NCBI RefSeq assembly: GCF_030848805.1
Contig: NC_092358.1
Location: 17,951,297-18,015,296 of the forward strand
Direction: 5' to 3'
Length of the DNA: 64,000 bases
DNA from: Temnothorax longispinosus
Taxonomy: Eukaryota > Arthropoda > Insecta > Hymenoptera > Formicidae
A program made the position numbers and the translations under genes. Of this stretch, positions 56,151 to 64,000 are shown one piece after another; position 1 is the stretch's first letter, and each line of letters starts with the position of its first letter. The notes beneath the pieces were generated by a model, which saw only the letters and a list, made by a program, of their open reading frames with translations, did no database searches and was not told the origin of the DNA.

Positions 56151-56662
56151 GAGGGTCACCAAATTGGGAATTGAGCAAAATGAAATACGTGCGCATAGAT
56201 GATTTTTATGTCTGCTATACTATGATCGCCTAAATCGTGTCCACGGCCGCTCATAGGTTTTTCTCTGATATTAGCTGGATCAAAAAAGTTTTCAGTACAA
56301 AAAAACGCAACCGCATGTATAAATGTGTCAAACAGGCTAGTTTCTACTAACCGTATTTTATATTTTCTCTTAAAAAAAAGTTTTCGTAATACTATTTTTA
56401 TTTCGATCGAATTGACGTCGTTTGTTCTATTTTTTTTTTAATAAATTCACGCTTCTTTATTCCTCTCCTATATAATCTCTACTTTACAAAAAATTGAACT
56501 GTATTACGAAGATTTTTAAAGGACGTTATAGGTGATGCTCATCTATACTTTTGCACACCGGAAAACAGTAACTATCAACGACGTTAATCTCGCCTTGAAG
56601 ACTGTGTACGGCTAGGGTTACCTCTTTTCTAGATGAGGGGGGCGGCATTTTTGCTGAGAAAT

Positions 56663-56732
56663 TTGTCAGCGGGATTCGAACCCGATTTTCCGGATTACGA
56701 GTCTGGCGCTCTACTCACTAGACCAGCCATCA
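56663..56732 (-). repeat. tRNA-like SINE head, anticodon-like CGT
   Basis: On the minus strand it reads GATGGCTGGTCTAGTGAGTA, then a CCAGA stem with loop CTCGTAA and a B-box GGGTTCGAATCCC. The loop matches that at 6792-6798, so it is the same tRNA-derived family in a different arm context. Confidence 0.55.
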
Positions 56733-56969
56733 CTACCACAATTGAATTGTATTATTATTTTATATTATGCGTAATCACCCTCGCAATGAGGATTACATGC
56801 CCGTTCTTTAACAAAAGACTGAATGTATTCGTGGACGCATATTTAAGCTTGTTCGCACTCTCAATATTCATATATATGTTTATTGAAGCAAGCTCGCTCT
56901 CTCGTTCGCGTTCGCTCGCAATCGTGACAAGCAAAGTGAAAAGACGTAGTTCTACGTCAAAATAAAATT

Positions 56970-57224
56970 CTATTAATTATACAAATGAAGTACCTTCAAA
57001 AAAGTAATTTTTCAAAAATTGAATTTGTTCGTGTAATATTTGACTAATTAGATTGTTTTCATATCTATCATGATTTTAAGCAATTAATTTTTTATTTAAT
57101 AATACATACACTTTTAAATGTTAAGCATTTTTACCTTTGTAAAAATGCATCTTTTATATATGTATAGTATTTAAAAACCTACAAATTCGTGCAATTTATT
57201 ATAACAAAAAGTAATTTTACATCA
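56970..57224. other. AT-rich intergenic DNA, nothing identified
   Basis: No feature can be supported. Confidence 0.35.
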
Positions 57225-57230
57225 CACGTA

Positions 57231-57287
57231 CGTGAAAAGTGGCACATTACGCGCGCGCGCGCGCGTGATGGGCCACTTTCCACGCAC
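57231..57287. repeat. Palindrome with (CG)n core
   Basis: GTGAAAAGTGGC and its near-complement GGCCACTTTCCACG flank a run of eight CG dinucleotides with TTA/GTGA borders. Alternating CG can adopt Z-DNA. Unmethylated or recent, because CpG decay would erase it. Confidence 0.6.
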
Positions 57288-57307
57288 TTGCAACATAAAA
57301 TAGAGTG

Positions 57308-57418
57308 TGCAACACTGTGTGTTAAGTTGAAAATTGGACGTGCGGGGTGATCGCACTCGCCTCCGGCTCATGCGTCCACTCCGCACGTCCAATTTCCATC
57401 TTACAGCACTTGTTACAC
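57308..57418. repeat. Long imperfect hairpin around a GC-rich loop
   Basis: A perfect 15-bp stem AAATTGGACGTGCGG (57331-57345) pairs with 57381-57395, extended outward by imperfect pairing of TGCAACACTGTGTGTTAAG-like flanks. The 35-base loop is GC-rich (GATCGCACTCGCCTCCGGCT). It could be a small MITE or a structured RNA. Confidence 0.6.
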
Positions 57419-57419
57419 A

Positions 57420-58150
57420 AATAACTATTACGCAATTTTATGTAAAATATAAAGCAAAAAATATATATTTCATAAATTTTAATAATTTAATAAAACTTAT
57501 AAAAATAGGAAATATCGCATTATTTTTCAAAAAATTGTGCGTTTTGTTATTTTTTAATCTCTTTAATTACCCAATAAGTGTAAAATTTAATAATGTATAA
57601 ATAATAAAGAGAAGAAAAAACCAATACTTTGTATCTCTTTATTAAATGAGTAAATCGTTATTTTATATATAACATTACAAAATGCACGTAAGGACAAACA
57701 AAAATGCACCAGGAAACAAAACATTCAACGAAATCCGCAAAATCCATATAATGATTATTTTCAATTAAGTTTTGAAATTTTTAAATTTGCCATTATATAC
57801 CCACTATTTCAAAGCCTAGATTAATTTGAAATTGATTTGTTAATTTTTACGATATATGTACAACTAATCTCGTTCTTATAAATTGTCATACATAAGAATT
57901 ACTTGTGCTAAGCTATGCTGTGTTTTAGTATAAGTTTAAAATTATAATTATTGGATAATTAGAAATAACACAAAGCTTCCTCTATGAGAAAGCAAAAGTA
58001 TAAAATCTGGCAGTTTGAAATGTACCAAATATCAATATATTCAAACAAAAACAATCCCTCTTTCTTCGATCATAACCATAACAAATATTATAAACATCTA
58101 TTGAAATGTCTATCTAACATGTATTTAGTATAACAAGCGACAGGCCAACG
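57420..58150. other. AT-rich intergenic DNA, nothing identified
   Basis: No gene or element edge can be supported. Confidence 0.35.
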
Positions 58151-58289
58151 TCAAGACGCAAGCGACGAGACGCTATCAGCATGGCAAAAAGAGGACTTGA
58201 TCCGGATCCTCCTTCTGAGTACGTGTTTATATATATATATATATATATATAATTTATAAATATAAAAATTGTAAATAAAGCAAAATAAA

Positions 58290-58570
58290 TACTGCGCGAT
58301 CCGGGCGATTGTTTTCGCGATCCCGAGATGTCCAGCCGTAGGGGCGTCGTGATTCTGGTATAGGATTTCGGGGCGGTGGTCTTTGGCTACGCACTCTTTC
58401 CATTGTTCGTCGGCGGGTGTTTCTTTAAAATCGAGATTGTGGAGTACGTGACGGAGTAGTTTTCCCTTCTTTATTTCGTAGTCTGGATATTCGCGCGGGG
58501 CGTGTTGCACGGCGCGCAACGTGCGGCGATACCAGGGCAGCGGGGCGGGGGGGTAACGGCGGCTGTCGTG
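58290..58570 (-). pseudogene. Ty3/gypsy integrase zinc-binding fragment
   Basis: The minus-strand frame contains YEIKKGKLLRHVLHN and HDAPTAGHLGIAKTIARI, the H2C2 integrase zinc domain and its AGHLG motif. It runs into a (TA)n tract at about 58231-58252. Only the N-terminal domain of integrase remains, with no core. Isolated fragment of a gypsy element. Confidence 0.75.
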
Positions 58571-58597
58571 GGCTGGCGACTGGATGCGCGATTTTGT

Positions 58598-58745
58598 AGA
58601 AAAAATCGATATCGAAAGAATCGATAAAAACAAAAAAAATCGATACTAAATAATCGATTATTGCAAAAAAAAAATCGGAGAATCGATATATCGATAAAAT
58701 ATCGATTATTTAAAAAAAATCGAAGAATCGATATATCGATTATAT
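58598..58745. promoter_or_regulatory. Cluster of nine ATCGAT motifs
   Basis: Nine ATCGAT hexamers occur within about 145 bp, several inside TATCGATA-like 8-mers. TATCGATA is the DREF recognition element, and CGATA is the core bound by BEAF-type insulator proteins in flies. It could also be a decayed simple repeat built on AATCGAT. No promoter was identified beside it. Confidence 0.4.
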
Positions 58746-59384
58746 ATATATATTTTTTTTTAAATATTTACAAACGGCAATCAAAAACTAAAATAGAGAA
58801 CCGTTTAAAAAACTAAATTATTTTTATAATTTTTTAATATTAACAGTGTTAATTTAACACTGTATTAATTTAACACCTACATAAAATGGTATTTGAAAAG
58901 AAATCAACTTTTTGATATAAAGTTCATTTTATTTTCATCGCTAAACAATTTTAAATATTTTAGAAATTTTTTTTGTTATTTGTCTATTGTTCTATCATTT
59001 CCTTACCAATCTTACCATATATTTCTTCAGATAATTTGAATTTGTAGTAGTAAATTTGAGACTGCCGTTTGTAAATGAAAGTGGTCCTGGAAAGAAAAAC
59101 AATTGATTATTTCCGATGATATATAGAAGGGAATATGTATAATTAAGGTCCATGACAAAGTAAGTGTGCCCATGATAAAATTCATACTTGACTTGACTCG
59201 TACTCACTTAGAAAATCATCAATTTGAAATAAAAAAATCAAACAGCAGATTCAAGGTCACCAATATAAAAAGCAGAATAAAGGAAAAAAAGAATTATGCC
59301 AGTATGTATTTCTTTCTAATGAATAAGTGCATAGTACAATCTTTTTGTTAAAAAAAACCAACAAATGTCTGAAGTGCAAATGTG

Positions 59385-59481
59385 ATGTTCACATTGCACA
59401 TTGTATAAAAATAAACATTGCACACATTGCACATTGCATAAAAATAAACATTGCACACATTGCACATTGTATAAAAATAAA
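59385..59481. repeat. 33-bp tandem repeat, about 3 copies
   Basis: Unit ATTGCACATTGTATAAAAAT followed by AAACATTGCACAC. On the minus strand it encodes an 11-residue repeat (YNVQCVQCLFL), probably incidental. Confidence 0.75.
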
Positions 59482-59631
59482 CCGAGAATAATAAGAATAA
59501 GAATATAAGTCAAGGTAACAGTAATATATATAAGTAAGTAAGTTAAGTTATATAAGTAAGGTAAGTAATATAAAAAAGTAAAATGAAAAAATTGGGAATG
59601 AATAATAAGAGTCTAGATGCAGAAAAATTCT

Positions 59632-62032
59632 TCATTCCAATTTCCATTCTTCTTTTGAAAGAGATCCCAGAAATAAGAGTCGATTCAAGTGCTCACCCGT
59701 TAATCGATTTCTCTCATTGCTCTTGATGTCACCAGCCTCGGAAAATTTCCTTTCTGATGGTACAGAGGTACTAATAATACTGATGTATCGAATTGCCAGT
59801 TCGTACAGCGTTGGAAACGAATTCTGTAAGGATTTCCAATGTTGAAATGGATCGTAATGTCGAGCAATTACCGATTGCTTTAAATATTGTCTTAATTCAT
59901 GGGCAAGATGTTCATCTTCCGTACTCTCATCAGTACTTTTTGCCACCATATCGTCATGAGCCTTCCAAATAGTTTCATTAGAGTCCTTGTCTTGTTGAAC
60001 TGCAGATCTTTTTTCTTGAATTTTTTTCCCACCAATCAATTTCATTTCTTTATTGATTCGTTCCACAGCAGCAGCTGCTGCACGGGCATTTTGAAAATCG
60101 ATTCGTTTGAATCGTGGATCAAGTATTGTAGGGACCGCGAGAATCATATTATTTTCAACATTTTTAAATTTATCTTGAATCGATTCAAGGAGCTTTTTCT
60201 GAAAAGAACTTCCGTTGTTTGTTGAAGGTTTAACTTGTTCAATTGATAGTGTCATACAGTGAATGATTGGTATAATAGTACTGCAAGTAGGATATTTGCT
60301 GCCACTGATTTCCTTAATGACATATTCAATTGGTTTCATGAGAGACACGACTTCCTGTAGGACTTCAATTTGGCTATGAGTTAACATATCTGGAATGTCT
60401 GATCTTTTGCATTTCAAAGTAACTGCATAAACGTACTGCTCCAGAGCGAGAAATCTCTCTAACATGTAAAGAGTGGAATTCCAGCGAGTCGGAACATCAA
60501 GAATAAATTTCAAGACGGTTCCCTCTGTCTTTCCATCAAGTATTTGTAACCGTTTTAACTCATCTGTAGCCACAACACTTCTTCTGATAAGCACGACAAT
60601 TTTCTTTACTGTAGCAATAATATCGTTGATCTCTGGCATATCCTTTAATATTTTAGGTACAAGATGAGACAAAAAATGAGCAAAACACCAGATATGTCTT
60701 TCAGAGCCTACAACATTATGTACAGCAGCTTTAATATTTGCTGCTCCATCACTGGTGATTGCCATAATTTTTTTTTTATCTAATTTAAAATCATCAATGA
60801 CAGAATTGAGACACTCCGTGAGGTACTCTGCTGTATGATTTGTATGCAGCGGAAAGACTCCCAAACATCCATTTTTCATTACAAGATCTTCAGACAGGTA
60901 ATGAATGGTGACACCCAGATAGCTTTGGAAAGTACAGTCTGTCCAATTATCACATGTTAAAGTATAGGACAAAGCTTTTTCAAGAGTGGATTTATAACAT
61001 TCTTTTGCTTCAACATAGCGATTATCCATTAATTTAGTTAGAGTCTTTCGATCAGGTATACAATAAAGTGGAGCTACTGTTTTCATCAAAACCTTGAAAC
61101 CTTCTTTATTAACTATGGATAGTGGTTCTTTGTCTTTGGCGATCATAAACATTAGTGCTGCAGTAATTTTGTCAGACCGTGTTCCTCCTTCTGAAAATGA
61201 TAAACGAGCATTCGACCATTTGACTAACCTACTTATTAATTGTTTGAAATTTGTTACAAACCTGCGAAAGAATTTGCCCTCTCAAAGGCTTCGTCGATTC
61301 GGGGTAACTTGCTCTTCTGAAACAAATTTTAATATATTTTTTTATTATGTATTAAAAATTAGGACTGTTACTTTTTCAAAGCTTCGAAGCTTTAAAGGAA
61401 CGAAGTTTCGAAGGATCGAAGCTTCGAAGGTTTTCGAAAGAACGAAGGAATCTTCGAAGGAACAAAGCATCGAAGGTTCAAAGTTTCAAAAAAAATGTGT
61501 TAAATCGTAAACTATCACACTTATGCTTCATTTTTTCTAGTTACAGCGTTTGTGATGTGTAGTAAGTAGAAAAAATGAAGCATATAAATGTGATAGTTTA
61601 CGATTTAACACATTTTTGGAAACTTCGAACCTTCGAAGCTTTGTTTCTTCGAAATCTGTCAAAGCTTTGATCTTTCGAATCTTCGTTCCTTCGAAGATTC
61701 CTTCGTTCCTTCGAAGCTTCGAAGTTATCAAACTTCGATCAAAAGTAGTAGGCTTATTAAAAATCATTATCATTACCTTTGATGCCAATTTTATTCGTTT
61801 AAGCGGCGGATCATCTTCATCTCTAGCTGTCGATTCACTACTAGATTCAGATGTAGTATCTCTGTTTGGCTTTAATATATCAGAGCACAATAATCGATGA
61901 TTTCTGGACAAATGTGATTTTAAATTCGTTGTCCCACCACAATGCTTAACTTTAACATTGCAAATGATGCATACAGCACCTTTATCATCCTTGTCTTTAA
62001 AATAGGCCCATACAGAACTTTTTTTCCTGATA
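59632..62032 (-). CDS. hAT-family transposase with BED finger (ZBED1-like), spliced
   Basis: Three exons on the minus strand: 62032-61777 (BED zinc finger, CIICNVKVKHCGGTTNLKSH with HLSRNH, acceptor TTTACAG, donor GTAATG), 61316-61262 (SKLPRIDEAFERANSF) and 61190-59632. Exon 3 holds the RNaseH-like catalytic region: CDNWTDCTFQSYLGVTIHY (first Asp), ITSDGAANIKAAV (second Asp), CFAHFLSHLV, PTRWNSTLYML, and the dimerisation domain SVPSERKFSEAGDIKSNERN (catalytic Glu). It is open over 500 residues with no stop. An exon with the true start must lie upstream of 62032. It could be an active transposase or a domesticated gene. Element terminal repeats were not found. Confidence 0.85.
61370..61738. 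repeat. Foldback in the hAT gene intron, rich in TTCGAAG
   Basis: Inverted halves with many CTTCGAAG strings surround an inner inverted repeat AATGTGTTAAATCGTAAACT (61496-61540) and complement (61573-61618). It fills intron 1 between the BED finger and exon 2. Probably a MITE, and it would form a long hairpin in the pre-mRNA. Confidence 0.75.
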
Positions 62033-62039
62033 CTGTAAA

Positions 62040-62640
62040 TAATATAACTATGCTTATCAAATTAAAACTCATAGTTTTTAAATGTGTAAGTAGAAACTTG
62101 CACATTGCTTCCTCATAGTTTTTAAATATGCAAGTAGATCCGCACATACACACACACATACGCACACATACGAACATTTTAATTTTTTTTACGAAAATAA
62201 AATCCTCTATGAGAAAACAAAAAAAATGAAAGATGAATTAATTGCAATTTTTACCTTGAATTATTCCTCTCCACAACCAGAGAGAAACCTGAGAGAGGCC
62301 ATCCCGGCATTTTTCGCCAATTTTTCTGTGTCACATTTTCCGACGCGCCGCCTGAGAAAGTGCGTATCAACTACGTCGTTTCGCTCGGTAACCGCACATG
62401 GTTTGCGTCCGTGCTAATGGTTCGTGTCCGAACTAGCCAGTTAGAGGGGATATGCTGCGGCCGCGGCGCACAGTGAAGCCGTTTGCGCGAATCGCGGAAA
62501 AAATTATGTTACTTGTAAAATATGCAATGAATGATCATAGAACCTTTCAATGTTGACTTATAAAAATTGCAAAAGTGTATATTTATTAAAAATTAATGAT
62601 AGGAACAAGTATTTGATTGAAATTAAATAAAAATTCAATT
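62040..62640. other. Upstream region of the hAT gene, no further exon identified
   Basis: A (CA)n-like tract lies near 62144-62170. A first exon should lie here or beyond. The segment 62270-62470 is GC-rich and could be a promoter or 5' exon, but no start codon is supported. Confidence 0.35.
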
Positions 62641-63745
62641 TACATTTAATTTACGTATAAGAGCAAAGTAATTCTTGCGTCGATCATCGCTTAAGTCTAA
62701 ATTTTTTTGATGTGGTTTACTTCTTAAACTAGTTATTAACGGATCGGATGACACGAGCATCATATGCATAACATCTTTATTTGTAAACTATGATTAAGTC
62801 GATATCGTTTATAGTCCTTAATTATTTCTTGCCTCTTGAGCTTCTTCCGATAATGTCCCAAACAGGTAACGCTGCATTTTCCGAGGCATTTTCTATAATT
62901 TCCTTACCGTAAAGAAGAATTTATGAACGGTAATTGGCATAAAGTACCAAGAATATTTTTCAATAAATATTTCCGCTGCCTTGTACGCATAAGAACCGAA
63001 TTTTTCTGAATTTATTTCTTCACCACAATTAATCGTTTGTAATATTGTGGAAAATCTTCTGATCAATTTCTCGTCAACTCCAGTTATTTCTGCTGTGATT
63101 TTTGGATCAGCAAAAAATCGTCGAGAAGTATTTCCGTCATTAGATGATCCGGAACCTTGTTTAACGATGTCTACCCTCAGTCCAAGTTTATTATAAAAAG
63201 CGTCTTGTAGTATTCTTTTTTTTGTTTCTTCTTTTTTAACGCGTGTTTCTGGCGTTGTTGACCACTTATTCTTGAAAGACAAATTGTAGGCAATATGTAA
63301 TATACATTCCATGAATTTGATTCGTGCGTGCAAGGGTGACATTCCTAATTTGAGTGCTTCTTTTCTTTGTTAGACCTTTTATTAATTTCTGTTAAGTTGT
63401 TCATTTGAGATGGTTTGGAACCGCAAATGAACCACGAAGATGATGAAGGCGTGTGGGTTACAGCTTGAGCTTATACCTTATCGTCTATCATCATAAATAT
63501 CATTTGATGATTTATTTTGAATGTGGTTCCGAACTTTTCTATTTCTGTTTCTCGTAATTGAGCAATTTCGTCATCCATACGTTGCTTTTCACTTTTTATT
63601 TTTTCAGCAGTTTCTTTTGTGTATTCAAATTGTATTGCTCTGCAATATCTCGTTGAAGAAGGTCGATCATTATTCCAAATAAATAATATTTTTATCGTAA
63701 AATGAAGTAAGACGTAAAGGCACCATCTGTGACTAGTTAGTGCCA
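62640..63745 (-). pseudogene. RAG1/Transib-like transposase C-terminal remnant
   Basis: Reading order on the minus strand: TKETAEKIKSEKQRMDDEI, MIFMMIDDKV and a stop. The same frame then gives SSSSWFICGSKPSQMNNL (a lost CxxC knuckle). After a frameshift come SPLHARIKFMECILHIAYNL, SSNDGNTSRRFFADP and EKYSWYFMPITVHKF. After more shifts come LSEEAQEARNKDYKRYRLNH-like strings and SSDPLITSL. The order (zinc-binding Cys pair, LH...E, NGN-ARR-like string, Y..hy-LHK, SE...NK-FRR) parallels the RAG1 core C-terminal half, and the Glu in SEEAQEA would correspond to the catalytic Glu. Assignment is by remembered family pattern. At least three frame breaks and two stops. Confidence 0.5.
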
Positions 63746-64000
63746 ATTGTTATAAAAGACTTTTGCAGCAACAATGCACTCGAAACAACAATTATCCGTT
63801 GCGTTCCTTTCTCCTTTCAAGACATGAAAAGCTTTTCCATCTCCTATCAAGAATTAGTCACAGATGATGCCCTTATACGTCTTACTTCATTTTACGATAA
63901 AAATATTATTATTTGAAATAATTTGATCGACCTTCTTCAACGAGATATTGCAGAGCAATACAATTTGAATACACAAAAGAAACTGCTGAAAAAATAAAAA
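63592..64000. repeat. Palindrome at the window edge
   Basis: 63592-63736 reappears inverted at 63855-64000, with a spacer of about 118 bp. The arms contain the start of the RAG1-like frame, so a second, inverted copy of that gene probably lies beyond the window. Confidence 0.85.

Noticed and set aside
57331..57395. Hammerhead-ribozyme core in the hairpin loop
   Set aside because: ATGA and CGA-like strings occur, but the required conserved core CTGATGA and GAAA are not both present.

Overview
The window is repeat-dense nuclear DNA from an animal, most likely an arthropod and plausibly a hymenopteran such as an ant. The evidence is a nose-resistant-to-fluoxetine (NRF) acyltransferase pseudogene, an R1-clade non-LTR retrotransposon, Ty3/gypsy remnants, hAT, mariner, Harbinger and piggyBac-like elements, tRNA-derived SINEs and spliced genes. 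The species is inferred. There are no operons, CRISPR arrays or bacterial genes. Almost every recognisable gene is a transposable-element gene, and most are broken.

Layout. 1-2.3 kb: remnant of a serine-rich gene whose exon-like segment is repeated about four times in tandem. 2.8-10 kb: AT-rich DNA with two TTAA-flanked MITEs, a target-site-duplication-bounded retro-insertion, tRNA-like SINE heads and another inverted-repeat MITE. 10.1-14.5 kb: an unknown coiled-coil gene fragment and the NRF acyltransferase pseudogene. 15.3-17.7 kb: a short solo LTR, a Harbinger transposase pseudogene and a SINE. 18-22 kb: low-complexity repeats and a GC-rich block. 22.1-27 kb: an R1-clade LINE with frameshifts.

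27.05-32.55 kb: a solo LTR (4-bp duplication ACAT) split by a 4.2-kb giant palindrome (6-bp duplication GTCCGG) and a small MITE. 32.7-37.1 kb: an unrecognised GC-rich gene split by a hAT element (8-bp duplication ATTCGTCC), itself carrying another MITE (8-bp duplication TTATTTGG). 37.1-42.8 kb: an LTR-element 3' end (polypurine tract plus LTR start) whose last ORF is split by a 4.4-kb mariner-type palindrome with near-identical 1.68-kb arms. 42.8-46.4 kb: a deleted Ty3/gypsy gag-pol. 49.0-49.5 kb: a 500-N assembly gap.

49.6-55.2 kb: a DUF4806-type pseudogene followed on the same strand by a decayed transposase-like gene, the latter interrupted by a second solo LTR of the same family as the one at 27-32 kb (4-bp duplication ACCC). 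55.4-58.8 kb: nested foldbacks, SINEs, a gypsy integrase fragment and an ATCGAT cluster. 59.6-62.0 kb: an apparently intact, spliced BED-finger hAT transposase. 62.6-64 kb: a RAG1/Transib-like pseudogene ending in a palindrome that runs off the window.

The genes do not form a pathway. What the window records is a layered insertion history that can be ordered from target-site duplications. The least explained items are the giant palindrome with 30-codon repeats, the split GC-rich gene, the DUF4806/transposase neighbourhood and the RAG1-like remnant.
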